Shown: positions 46,035 to 57,854 of the stretch, one piece after another | Position numbering within the stretch: the first letter of the stretch is position 1 | How the letters are laid out: each line of letters begins with the position of its first letter | Assembly (NCBI GenBank): GCA_026075535.2 | Contig: AP026544.2 | Span: forward strand, 10,912,001-10,976,000 | Direction of reading: 5' to 3' | Length of the DNA stretch: 64,000 nucleotides | Source of the DNA: Tricholoma matsutake | Taxonomy: Eukaryota > Basidiomycota > Agaricomycetes > Agaricales > Tricholomataceae | Position numbers and translations under genes: made by a program | The notes under the pieces: generated by a model | Database searches by the model: none | What the model was told of the DNA's origin: nothing | The model's input: the letters and a program-made list of their open reading frames with translations, nothing else

Positions 46035-49000
46035 ATCACCAACCTTGTACTGAGGGGTTGGGGAGTGGCGCTGGTTGTAAAATCGCGCCATGTCGTCCTT
46101 CGCCTTTGCTAAGGCTGCCCTTGCCTCCTCCAAGCTATCCCTCATGCGTTCTGTGAACTCATTCACTGTCTCGATGTGTGAGGGAGTTTGGCAAGGTTCA
46201 AATCCCATGCGTGGATGTCGTCCAGTGTCTAAGAGGAAAGGGGTCTGTTGAGTGGAAGCATGGACATGGTTGTTGTACCCAAACTCGGCCAAAGGAAGGA
46301 GATCATCCCAATCGTCCTGGCGTTCATTGACAAAGAGGCAGATGTACTGCTCCAGTTCCTGGTTGACTCGCTCCGTCTGGCCATCAGTTTGTGGGTGATA
46401 AGCAGTTGAAGCGAGGAGTTTGATCCCCAGGAGTCGGTACAGCTCACAAGTGAACTCTGCCATGAACTGAGGGCCACGATCCGAGAGGAAGGCACCAGGA
46501 AGTCCATGTAATTTCCACACGTGGTGGAGGTAGAGTCGAGCGGCACCTAGGGCACTGACAGTGGTGTGAGTGGGAATGAAGTGAGCGCGTTTTCCCACTG
46601 AGTCAACTGTGCACATCACCGCATCAAACCCGTTTGACTCTGGCAATTCCACCACAAAGTTGACGCTGACGACATCCCAACGACTCTCTGGAACAGGAAG
46701 AGGGTGTAGCTCACCAATAGGCTTGCAACGAGGGACCTTGGTGCATAAGCAAAGGTCACAAGTGTGACAATACTGACCAATGAGCCATGACATTTGTGGC
46801 CACCAATAGTTCCGTGAGGTGAGCTCCAAGGTCTTCCAGCGTCCGGGGTGGCCAGCAATCTGTGAGTCATGGTGTTGGGATATGATGCGCCGGCGAAGGT
46901 CTGGGTCATTGGGAACATAGATGCGATCCCTGAAATACAACAAGTCCTCCTTTTCAGCCCACTCTGCCGCACGTAAGGAAAGGGTCGATCCCTTCCTCAG
47001 TTCTTTAACAGCTCGGGCGACAACATCCTCATGTAAACCGCTATGGTTTGCACGACGAATGTCACGTAGAATGTCCCGCTCCTCGCCCTGGGGTACGATG
47101 CCTTCCAGTGCCCGAATGGTGAACAGGTCTGGCTGCAACAGCACAATGTTTTGGTTGTCACCGCTGCCATCCCCATGGTCTGCACGTCGGGATAGGGCAT
47201 CGGTCTTCCCCATGCTGTGACCTGGACGGTGGTGCAAGGAGAAGTCGAATCTAGATAGATACAGGGACCAACGAGCTTGACGACGGTTCAATTTCTTGGC
47301 CGTCATGAAGTACTCGAGGTTCTTGTGATCTGTCCAAATTTCCACCTTGTGTTGGGCACCCTCGAGGAAGTGTCGCCACTCCTCAAGCGCACGCATTATC
47401 GCCAACATCTCCTTGTCATGGATCTCGTAGTTTCTCTCTACAGCACTAAGGCTTTTGGAGTAGAACACAACAGGATGCCACTTCTGGTCCTCCGGAGACT
47501 GCTGAGACAACACAGCGCCCGTCGCAAAGTCAGAACTGTCGGCTTCTACACGAAAAGGATGCGAATCATCAGCAAAGGTAAGGATCGGAGCGGAAGTGAC
47601 CATCTCCTTAAGCTTTTCGAACACCTCCTGTTGTGCATTATCCCACCTCCATGCCTCCTTTCCTGTCAAGTCGAACAGCGGTCGTGCATGATGTGAGAAA
47701 TCCTTGATAAAACGCTGATAAAAATTGATGAAGCCCAGGAAAGACTGCACCTCCTTCTTGTTCGTGGGTGTCGGCCAAGCTGTGACCCCGTTTACCTTGA
47801 TAGGATCCATCTCCACTTGACCCTCCGAGATAATCAGGCTGAGGTACTCGATCTTGGTCCTTTCGAACTCGCATTTGTCCTGACGAAGGTAGAGTTTGTA
47901 CCGTCAAAGTCGCTCTAGGATGAGGCGCGTGATGTGACGGTGCTCTTCAACCGTGCGAGTGAAGATGAGGATGTCGTCGAGATAGATGCAGACAACGCCT
48001 TCGAGGATGAGGTCATGGAAGATGTCGTTCATCATGGTCTGAAAGGTGGCAGGGCTATTAGTAAGGCCAAAGAACATGACAAGCGGTTCAAAAAGACCAC
48101 GGTTGGTACGAAAGGCTGCCTTCCACTCATCTCCCTCCTTTATCCTCACATTATTATAGCCCCAACGGACATCAAGCTTGGTGAAGTATCGGGCTCCATG
48201 GAGCTGGTTTACGAGTTCAGAGATGAGGGGTAGTGGGTAGCGATTTTTGACCGTGATGTTGTTGAGTCTTCTGTAGTCTTGAACCGGTCGAAGTGAGCCA
48301 TCCTTCTTCTTGACAAAGAAAAAGGGAGAGGCCATGGGTGACTTCGATGGTCAAATACATCCAGAGGCCAGGTGCTCGTCGATGAACTGGTCAAGCTGCC
48401 ATTGTTCCTCCGGAGAGAGAGGATAGACCTTGCAGGATGAAGGGGTTGCACCGGGGGTGAGTTCGATCGCATGATCCCATGGCTTACGTGCAGGAAGAGA
48501 GTCGAATGACTCCTTGGAGAACACGTCTTCAAACTCATGGAGATGAGGGAGTAAGGAGTTAGTAGAGGATTTAGCAGCGTTGTTTTTGTGGAAGGCCTCA
48601 GCGAGGCGTTGGGATATGTTCGATGTGGCACACACCTCATGCGATGAGCGAATCACAGTGTAGAAGATCCGATCACCCTCCTCCACTTCCTCTGGGTCCT
48701 CATCATCATCATCCGAGTCCGGCATTAGATCAGGAACCCCTTCCAATTCCACTTCAGGTATAGGCAGGGGTCCAGCACGACACTTCTGAGTTCGTCGTAT
48801 TGCCGCCTTCTGTCCACGACGTTCTTGCCTGGCTTCTGTGAAACACGTCCGACAGCGGGATGGACATCGGCTCATGGTAACCTCCCCGGTGCGCCAGTCG
48901 ACCTCTGGGTTATGGTCTCGAAGCCATGGATATCCCAAAATCACCTTTTGCTTTCCTAATTGAGTGACAGCAAAAAGGGCATGCTCACTATGATCTTTGT

Positions 49001-49454
49001 AACGGAGAACCAGGTCTGCAACCTCTTGGATGGCACCAGCTTCATTTGGGGATCCATCCACGTTATATACAGGTATCGGACGTGAGAGTGAGCGAGTATT
49101 TAGACGATGTTGTTGTACCAGATGGGAATCGATGAAGAGACCAGTCGCACCAGAGTCCAGGAGCGCAGAGACACCGAGTATCTGTCCAGTGTCGGTCGTC
49201 TGCAGTTCGATGGCTAGGTTTAAGGAATGTGCAGAGGGAGTGGATGCCACAATATACTTGCATGGTAGTTTACGCTCCCATGATTTAATTTTGGGACGTG
49301 GAGTAGAAGGAGAGATGGGGAGAGCAGGTACGTCTTTAGCCAACTTCGAAGGGTCAGAGAGGGGAGCAGTCACAGAAATGGATTCATTCTCCAGGGATTC
49401 AACTGACAAGACTTCAAAGCAGTTATGGACAGGCAGTGAGGGCATACAATTCAC
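46035..49454 (-). pseudogene. 5' and central part of element 2 pol
   Basis: On the minus strand this contains protease (DSGATGLFID), RT (YLDD), RNase H and the integrase core up to QYKVGD, where element 1 interrupts it. Two nonsense codons are present: TGA at 48351-48353 (Arg in a position where element 1 has ATTCGACCATCG) and TGA at 47904-47906 (Arg in LERLRRY). Both correspond to CGA in element 1. Many Arg-to-Cys, His or Gln changes follow the same CpG rule, for example CHTCDLCLC in the zinc finger. The start overlaps gag by 4 nt as in element 1. The remaining 3' part is at 39500-39987. Confidence 0.94.
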
Positions 49455-50569
49455 TCGCTGCGAATAGGAAAATCCTGCTCCTCTACAACTTCCAGCTTAA
49501 CCTCCTCTGCAACTTGATCCTTCGCTTCCTCAACATCTACAAGTGCCAACAAATCTTGCAGGAGTTCGTCTCGTCCCTCGGGGGTGAGCATGCGGATATC
49601 CTGACGATGGGGACATGCTCCAGCCCTGTGTCCAGGTTCCCCACAACGGTAGCAGAGATCCAACTTACGTGCACGGCTGCGGGCTGCATCAACATCCATT
49701 GGTACTGGGATATTGACGGCTGGTGTGGGAGTTTGACGAGCAGGAATGGGGTTAGGGCAGGGGAGGCTTCGATTGAAGGTGTAGGGTGTATGAGTGGTAG
49801 TTGGAGCACGGAATGCAGCATTAAACGCCGCATTTGTGAGTCGGTTCTCGTCACAGAGTGAAGCAGCTTCATACCAAGCAAGGATATCATCGTCCGCTGG
49901 GCGCCCTTCCAACATCTGTGCAATCTGGTCCTGAATTTCTCGGTTGAGCCCCTGTCGGAACTTCACCACCACTGGTAACCCACTCCCATACCCTGCCATG
50001 TCCACCAAATCCTTGAACTCATCGATATAGTCATCCACGGATCGACGTCCCTGGTGGTAAGTGGATGACTCAAGTCATGTCACTGCTCGGTGGCGTTCAT
50101 TGAGGGGGCAGAAGTGGCGTACGAACTCAGCTCGAAAGTCACCCCAAGTGGAGAAAGGTAGAGAACCGAGTTCTTTAGTTTGACGTAGGATACGGTCCAC
50201 ATAGAGATAGGCGCGTTCAGATTTCATGTATGTGAAGGCCCAATAAATTTTTGCAGCCTCATCGACGAATTGATGCGACTGGAGACTAATGTATAACTCA
50301 CAGGAATTAAGGAATGCACGTCCCTGCGCACGTGCACCATTAAATTCGGCGGGGGGGGACGGTTTGATCTGGGCACGTTCCTTAGTGGACGCGTTTGGCA
50401 AAATGTCGTTGTTGGGTGTGCTTGGAGTCGTGAAGGGGGAACTATTAGTCGTAGGGTTAGCCTGGAGGGTCCTAACGAAGTTTTCAATCGTAGATTTAAG
50501 CGAGTCGATTTGCGCGCGCATTCCGGAAATGTCGTTTTCAAGCGCGTCGAAGCGTTCTGATGCGTCCAT
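49451..50569 (-). pseudogene. Gag of element 2
   Basis: The minus-strand frame from ATG at 50569 matches element 1 Gag along its length, including the CCHC knuckle near 49635-49680. A TGA at 50075-50077 replaces a CGA arginine codon about 165 residues in, so only a truncated N-terminal protein could be made. A few changes such as Glu-Ser-Asp-Val to Glu-Asn-Asp-Ile are not all CpG-type. Confidence 0.93.
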
Positions 50570-50723
50570 GTCGCTAGGGAGCGCATTTGGCAAAAATGGT
50601 GGCGCGATAAAGGCGAGAGTATCTGGAACGGTGTGTAGGGACTCTGTGGAGCTTTGGGAAGCGTCGTCCAGTCCGTACCTGCCTATTTTGGGCAGCGCGT
50701 TCGCGATTTTCGGGCCTTAGGGG

Positions 50724-50733
50724 AGAGTTTTCT
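50724..50733 (-). promoter_or_regulatory. Self-priming site of element 2
   Basis: On the minus strand AGAAAACTCT begins 2 nt inside the 5' LTR boundary (50736). Its exact complement remains in the LTR at 50837-50846. The pair is unmutated although the rest of the copy is decaying. The ten bases contain no CpG, which may be enough to explain this. Confidence 0.65.
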
Positions 50734-50735
50734 AC

Positions 50736-51161
50736 TATAAGGGCAACCTAAGCCTCTAGCAAAGGGAAATCCGAAGTTAAAATTATGCTACATAATACAG
50801 GGATTGGGGGCGCACCTAGCAAAGGGAAATCTGAAGAGAAAACTCTAAGGATCCCCTTGCTGATGCCCAGTATATGTGAAGATGACAAAAATCAAATATA
50901 ACCTAAAAATAGAAAAAGGCGGAGATAGGCGGATCAAGGCCGCCGAATGACATCATACCAAGGGGTATGTGTCAGAAGGGGTACTCCGCCTCTAAATATA
51001 AAAGTGTCAACATATACAAACATGATAGCAAGGGAAAATTAGTAATAAAATCCAGAAAAATCATAGAAAATGAAGAATAGAAGGAAATGAGGTGGGGAAA
51101 AATATGGGACAAACATAAAAAATAGGAAAAACACACAGGGCACCCCCCTAGTCCCCTTACA
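50736..51161 (-). repeat. 5' LTR of element 2
   Basis: It is 426 bp and differs from the other element 2 LTR (39063-39488) at only four positions. All four are CG-to-TG or CG-to-CA changes here (in AAATCTGAAG, GAAGATGAC, GTGTCAGAAG and GGGACAAAC). Confidence 0.96.
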
Positions 51162-51166
51162 CATCC

Positions 51167-52280
51167 TCAATGAACCACGAGCCCCAGTGGGCTTTATTGT
51201 TTGGGCCCCCTAGGGTATGTTCTTATAGTTTATTTCTTCTTTCTTTTACTAACTACCTGTCTTACTTCATTTTTAGGTTTTTGCATCTTGATAATGACAC
51301 TGGCACCTGCAAAGTGGGTGAAAATGATGCTCGTCATTGTTTGGGCCTCATGGTATGTTTTTTTATATCTGATTTATTTCTTTTACTAACTTACTTTTCA
51401 TAAAGACAGCTCCCACCTAACAATGGACACACCCACGCCCTCTCCTTCGTACTTCCCCTCCTCATGCCCTATGCCGCCGCTGTGAGCCTCTGCTCACAGG
51501 GCAGCAACAGGTTCTGTTCCTACACAGCAATGGCCACCAAGCCCCACCCTCCCACCAGCAATGTCGGCCGCCACCACTGGCATGTCACAAGCACCACCAA
51601 CCTGCCTATGAGCCACTGCTTGTAGGGGGAATTGGAGGTGCTGACAACGATGGTAGCCATGAATGGGGGACAATGAACAGCCAGGACGACAAACTGTGGG
51701 TACAGCTGCAACAACAAACAGCCGTGACGATGAACAGCTGCACCAATGAACAGCCATGCCAACAAATGCCAGGGAGGATGAATGATGGGGAGGATAAACA
51801 CTGGGTACAACGAATAGCAGGGATGAATGCTGGGGATGATGACAGGTGGCAGGGATGATGAACACGACGATGATGAACACAGGGGATGATGAACACCAGG
51901 GATGACGAACACTGGGGACACCAACATGCAGGAATGCAGGACCCCCACCCTCGCTACAAATGCGAGATGGTGGGGCTGTTTCTTTTTTCTATTTCATTTT
52001 CTATTTTGTTTTTCATTTTCATTCTCATACACCACAGCTGCGAGCAACTGCTCGCAGCATGTAAATGTAGTTAGTATATAATAGAATTAAGCTATACTTG
52101 AAAAAACACCAGTAAGACCGGTTAAAACCGGTCTTTTGGAGGCAACCAAACTGAATAGGACTGGTCCTATTCATTCGGTTGCGGTCTTGGTGAGCTGGGC
52201 ATCAAGATGGACTGGTCTCAGTCCATGGTTGACCCCCTCAGAGGTCAAAAAACTGGACTGAACCAGACCCTTAAACACTA
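51167..52280. mobile_element. hAT-type family 1, copy 2, one end missing
   Basis: The right end AAACACTA at 52273-52280 and the subterminal sequence match copies at 734-2247 and 55605-57109. Internal modules starting GTTTGGGCC with intron-like segments at about 51211-51276 and 51355-51411 also match. The left terminus is absent: element 2 begins at 51161, and its other flank (before 39062) holds gag sequence instead. Interior repeats around GATGAACAC at 51650-51930 are minisatellite-like. Confidence 0.78.
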
Positions 52281-53342
52281 TGGGTGATGAAAGGTGGACA
52301 GTGACATTTTGTGGAGAGCCAGGAGGGGAATGGACCTCATCTGAATCTCTGTGTGTCAATATTGAACTATGAAAAGATCCAGGGGAGGACAATGTCAGGC
52401 TGACATGATCCAGCACAGGTTTGATATAGGCCATAGAGACATCAACCTCCATGTCACTACCTTCAGTAAACCAGAAGTGTGCACTGTCCACCTCTGGCAT
52501 GTCAAGACTGGCAGGGATATAAAGAGTGTCCACCATTTGTAATTGTGATGGTGGTGTTGCCGAATGATTAGGACTGCCAGGAATATAAAAACTCCAGAAC
52601 AATCAGTGGCTGGTGAGTCAGGAATATGAAACATGTTCAAGTCATGGTGTGCCGGGGATGATGTCAAATGAGCAGTGGTGCTCGCCACTGGCAAGTCAGG
52701 ACTACCAGGAATATGAAATGCATTGGCAGCTGGTGAGTCAGGACTACTAGGAATATCAAACACATTGGCAGCCAGCAAGTCAGGAATATGAAACATGTCT
52801 AGGTCATGGTGTGCCAGTGATGATGTCAAATGAACAGTGGTGCTCACCACCAGCGAGTCAGGACTACCAGGAATATAAAATGCATCGGCAGCCAGCAAGT
52901 CAGGAATATGAAAGATATCTAGGTCATGGTGTGCCAGCAATGATGTCAAATGAACAGTGCTCACTGGGGGCGAGTCAGGACGACCAGGAATACAAAACAC
53001 ATCCAAGTCAAAAGATTGGATATTTTTGGTGGGTGGGGTTGCCAAATGGATAATATCTGCAGCCACTTCAGGAATATCAAAAGCATATGGGGAACATATT
53101 GATGCCAGCAGTATTGGAGAATGAAGAGTACCATCCACCACTGGTGAATCAGGACTTTCAGGAATATGAAAATTGGCCAGGTCCAGATTATCTATATTTG
53201 CTGGTGGGGTTGAGATATCAACATTATCCACCGCCGGTGAATCAGGACTACCAGGAATATAAAAGGCGTCGAGGTCTAGAGTTTGCATACTTGTTGGTGG
53301 CAAATTTGGCAAGTGAACTGATGAGCTGTCTGAATATTCCAT
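52281..53342 (-). pseudogene. Low-complexity protein gene with IPGSPDSP-type repeats
   Basis: From ATG at 53342 the minus strand encodes many units of the form (F/A)(Y/H/D)IPGSPDSP with intervening HLTSS-AHHDLDMFHIPD segments. Repeated DNA blocks start at 52641, 52803 and 52923. A frame change near 52600 moves the reading to the frame ending at 52281, where similar acidic and Ser/Pro-rich sequence continues. The terminal repeat of hAT family 1 copy 2 begins exactly at that point (52280), so the gene is interrupted by the insertion. No domain is recognised. The repeats suggest a disordered protein. Confidence 0.5.
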
Positions 53343-53461
53343 GAAGACACGAAAATTGATCAGCAAATGCAGTCATGTGAATTTTGAATACAGAAGTTGA
53401 AACTGACATTGCATTTATTAACACTATCAACTGCATCCACCCTAAGTACAAATGATTTTAC

Positions 53462-55236
53462 CATGTCTTCTCAGTACACTGAATCCATGGAGCATGCCCT
53501 CAATACATTTTTGGATGGTACTCGGACAACTGCGGATGAGAAATCCATGTTGGGAAAGTTGGTGCATGATTTTTCTTATGTCCTATGAATCTTTCTCAGA
53601 AGGCTTTGAAGTTGGATTATAGGAAAAAGGTGTTGGCTAAGGAAGCAGCGATGAGGCCACTCCTCAAACATGTGTTCATGAGTGGAATAAGTCCAGCCTG
53701 GTGCCTTGGGAATCCATTGACCGTAGCACATATATTTGTCCAACTTTGCCCATCATTGCGCCAAGCAGCACTCTCCTGGCCATGCACATTACACTCCAAT
53801 CTCCCACCATGGCTACACCACCCATGGCTGTTTCCACACCCATTCCCACAACCATGCAAACTATGATGCCAGAAGCTCAGACCAACCAAGCAGAAGCAGC
53901 TGCAAGAGGCCAGAGCAAGGCCAAGGGCAAGGGCAAGGAAAAGGAGGTCATAGAACACCTGGCTCCACCTCAGTCGAAATGCCGAAAGTTGTCACCACAG
54001 CTGGTGCCACCTCACCACCTTGAAATGGAGGGCAGTGATGTCACAAAAGAAAAACCCTTCATCCATGCCCCCATGGCAATCATGATGGCCACTCCCTCTC
54101 TACCTGAAGACAATATATGGAGGTCCATTGCAGAACAGCCCACTCCTCTGTGCGACACCTGCAGTTTGAGGTGCCTGCCAATCTGCTGAATGATGGGTGT
54201 CCAGATTGCTTGCATGACATCCCACAAGGGCAAGACAAAATGCTCATATATGGCATCACATACAGCATGGCAGGATGAATTGATAGTGGCAGGGGAGCTC
54301 AAGGGGAGCAAAAATGTCATTGGGAAGAAAAAGGTGAAGGCAGAGGAAAGTGAACAATGGAGAATGGCGCCGAAGAGAAAACGCTGGGCAGAAGACACCA
54401 CCGGTGAGCAGTCAGAAGAGTATGTTCCCATCATGCCAGCCCCAGTTGCCTCAACTTCATGCACCTCCCACCACATACCAACCCCTGAGCCTGTCGCATC
54501 AACAAGCTTCACAATGCCACAATCCCTCGACACTATGCTTCCTGCACCACCACCACCAGGTTGTGTCACCCATCCCAGTCACATGCCCACCATCAGTGGT
54601 TTACAACAGGAGCTTCAAGACCTCCACATCCTCATATTGGTCTTGGCACAAAATCAAGGGAAATTGGATGAGGAAAGCTAGATGTTGCGTGGATACATGG
54701 AAGTTCTCAACACATTGAAGGAAAAGATGATGGTGAGCATTCCGGTGGTGGAGGCTGAGATGAGTGGATTGAGAGAAAAGGTGCTGGTAAGCATTCTGGT
54801 GCTGGAGGCTGAGATGAGGGGTTTGAGGAATGGGATGGAGTTGGAGAAGAGGAAGCAGGAGGTATTGATGTTGCGTGGTCAATTGGTGGCAATGAACAAG
54901 CAGCTGGCCGAATTGGAGATGGGGCGAAGCTCCGAGGAGGAATCAGAAGATGAACCACCAAATGCAGATGCCATGGTGCCATTGACGATCCACCTGCCAA
55001 AGTCATCAATGTTTGTCAATCCAGCCAATTTGCATGAATCCATTTGCTCCCCACCATCACCTGTTCCCACTATTATGACCACAGCTACATTGGCAATCCC
55101 TGATGCTACCTCTTTTAGTGATGCATGCACAACTTTGACCTCCCCAGATCCAACATCAAAAAACAATACAAAAATGTCCCCCCTCCCACCAGATACCACT
55201 GTCTCAACTTCAAAAACATCAACACCCCCAGCATAA
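53462..55236 (+). pseudogene. Cys-motif and coiled-coil gene, broken by two stops
   Basis: An N-terminal exon starts at ATG 53462 (MSSQYTESMEHALN). The main frame 53701-55236 follows and is continuous apart from TGA at 54187-54189 and TAG at 54679-54681. It encodes a Pro/Gln-rich part, a CDTC motif followed about 20 residues later by HKGKTKCSY, a basic patch (PKRKRW), a Pro/Ser/Thr linker, and a leucine/glutamate-rich coiled coil near 54700-54930. From memory, similar Cys-cluster plus coiled-coil proteins are repeated in agaricomycetes without a known role. The TGA sits within the Cys motif, so this copy is probably dead. Confidence 0.5.
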
Positions 55237-55604
55237 TTCTATGTTGAATGAAAAATCATGATATTGTTTAGACTAAGCCTATATTTTGTTCAATATATGC
55301 ATAGTTGTTTCATTAATAGATGGAGTATGAGGTATATGTATATTGAATTAATCAATATATACAGCAATTTTACAGCTGGTAGTGAAAATGTTACCATGCA
55401 AAAATGGTACATTGTAGTGACTGATGCCAGTAGAGATAAATTCGGCGCTGGTCTTTCACATAGCTCTTAAATGAAGAATTGTACGCTACTAGTTGCCAGT
55501 GGTCACTAGAACATAAATAATAAACACAGCAGTGGTAATGTGCTGTAGGAATGTGGAAGGAGGATACAAGGATATATGCAAAAACAGTACAATGAAGTGA
55601 CCAA

Positions 55605-57109
55605 TAGTGTTTGAAGGTCTGGTTGGCTGGACCGAAAAAATGACCACAACCCAACCGAAGCCAACCGAATGCAACCAGACTGTCAGTTGCAGTTGCCCTC
55701 TTTCGAGGTCGGTTTGGTTGCCAGTTGCCTTACTTTCTAAAATGTTTGAAAACTGTTATGAAACTGGTTGCAAACAGTTGCAACTGGTCTTCGCACAGTA
55801 TACAAAATATTACTTATGTACTTAATATTACACTTACTACAAGACAATACACTAATTAAATACTATTACTATTTACTTTTTATACAATAGATAATGAAAA
55901 TGGGACAACCACGGAGAGAAAGTACTCGTTTAGTGAGGGTTTATATACCCTGTGGCTGTGCACGGACCTTTTGGTCATGTGCCAAAGAAGAAAAACAAAG
56001 TCGCACCACTTTGCCATATGATTCCCACAACCACCAATCATCAATGACGCCACTTCACCCATCTCTGTGCATCACCCACAACATCCACAGTGCCTAGGTC
56101 AGAAATCCCTGGCCCAAACAACAACCACTGTCGTTTGGGCCCTCAGGTATGTTTTGTATTGTTCTATATTTCTTTTTCTCTACCATTACTAACTAATATG
56201 ATCTTTTTTTTAGAATCTTACCTCGTATCACCCACCTGCTGCCCCTGTACTCAAGCCCTACACTGCTGCTGTGAGCCTCTGCTCGCAGGGTGGCAACGGG
56301 TCCCATTGGGTCCCATTTCTAAATGACAATGCAACAACAATGATGATGTGGCACCACCAATGTGCCACACCATACAGCACAAATGGGGGGGGACTATGAA
56401 CACCAACACAAAGAGGGTGGGCCAACAAACGCCAGTACAAATGGGGGCACCGATGAATGCCAACACAAACAGAGGCAGCTGACAAATGCCAACATGAATC
56501 GGGGGGACTACCAATGCAACAGAGGGGGCTGACAAATGCCAATGCAAATGAGGGGCATCTGATGAACACCAACACAGATGAGGGGGGGCTGACAAAGGCC
56601 AATGCAAACATGGGGTGCCAATGAATGCCAATGCGAATGGGGGGGACTACAAACACAACAGAGGGGGCCAACAAATGCCAATGGAAATGGGGGGAAGTTG
56701 ACAAGCACCAAGGGGCCTATGAATGACAATGTGAACCACAAGGGGCTTTGGACAACATTACACCCCACTCTTGCTACAAACACGAGATGGTAGGGTGGTT
56801 TTTTCCTTCATATTTTTTCTTTTTTTCTTTTTTTCTGTCCTCTTAGCAACACCCCCACTGCTGCGAGCATCTCCTCACAGGGTGTAATATAATTAGTTTT
56901 AGTTAATATAAAGTAAATTTTAATTAGGCAAAAATTGCTGGTAAAACCAGTGGTAACCGGTCTTTTGAGGGCAACTGGACTGATGAGGACTGGTCCTCAT
57001 CAGTCTAGTTGTGGTACTGTTACTTTAGGCATCAGTTTGGACTGGTTGCAGTCTGGGTTGCCCCTATTGGGGGTCAAAAAACTGGACTGAACTGGACCTT
57101 CAAACACTA
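55605..57109. mobile_element. hAT-type family 1, copy 3
   Basis: It begins TAGTGTTTGAAGGTCTGG and ends GGACCTTCAAACACTA, nearly the same termini as the copy at 734. An 8-bp motif GTGACCAA precedes it at 55597-55604 but recurs at 57118-57125 rather than immediately after the end. Eight extra bases (GTCTAGTA) lie between. The interior has a GTTTGGGCC module with an intron-like segment at 56146-56214 and roughly 30-bp repeats at 56380-56720. No transposase is present. Confidence 0.85.
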
Positions 57110-57854
57110 GTCTAGTAGTGACCAACACAGTTAGTGATAAAGTCGCTGGCAGCCATAAGTGTAACACTGTAGCTCAGCGGATGACCAGCACTGGGTACTG
57201 TAGAACCCCATGAGCTAAGAAAATGTGTATGGGCCCATCCTAACATAATACAGGGAAGTGGGCCCATACAAATGATACGCTGGATGGAATGATCATGTGG
57301 GCCCATGATAGTAAAAGCAAAACAATATGAGCCCACACAACTATAGCATATGGGCCTTGAATTACTGCTGTCATTACAAATCATAAAGAATATATGCTAA
57401 AACAGTACATTGTAGTGACTGGTGCTGGAAAAGATAACCCCATAGCTCTTAGACTTGTATGCTAATTGCCACCAGTGGTCACTAGAACATGGATAACAAA
57501 AAGCAATGACATGCTGTAAAACTGTGGGAGGATACAAGGATATGCAAAAACAGTACATTGTAGTGACCAGCACTGGTAGTGATAAAGTCACTGGTGGCAA
57601 TAGGCATCCAAGTCAAGAGCTAAGTGAATGACTGGCACCGGTTACTCTAGAACCCCATGAGCTAAGAAAATGTGTATGGGCCCATCCTAACATAATACAG
57701 GGAAATGGGCCCATATGATTCATATGCTCAATGGATTGATCATGTGGGCCCATGATAGTAAAAGGAAAACAGTATGGGCCCACACAACTATAGCATACAG
57801 GTCTTGAATACAGTACATTGTAGTGACTGGCACCAGCAGTGATAATGTCACCTG

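Larger units (their letters stand above)
39063..51161 (-). mobile_element. Older chromovirus copy (element 2), minus strand, split by element 1
   Basis: The minus-strand element has its 3' LTR at 39063-39488 and its 5' LTR at 50736-51161. A 5-bp duplication, CATCC, lies at 39058-39062 and 51162-51166. The interior is split at 39987/46035 by element 1. Gag, protease, RT, RNase H, integrase and chromodomain are all present but carry three CGA-to-TGA stops. Its two LTRs differ at four positions, all CpG transitions on the 5' LTR side. Removing element 1 and one copy of ATCAC restores a continuous pol alignment. Confidence 0.95.

Noticed and set aside
47277..47696. 139-residue frame inside element 2 on the plus strand
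   Set aside because: It is antisense to the RNase H region and the same frame occurs antisense to element 1. It is a shadow frame.
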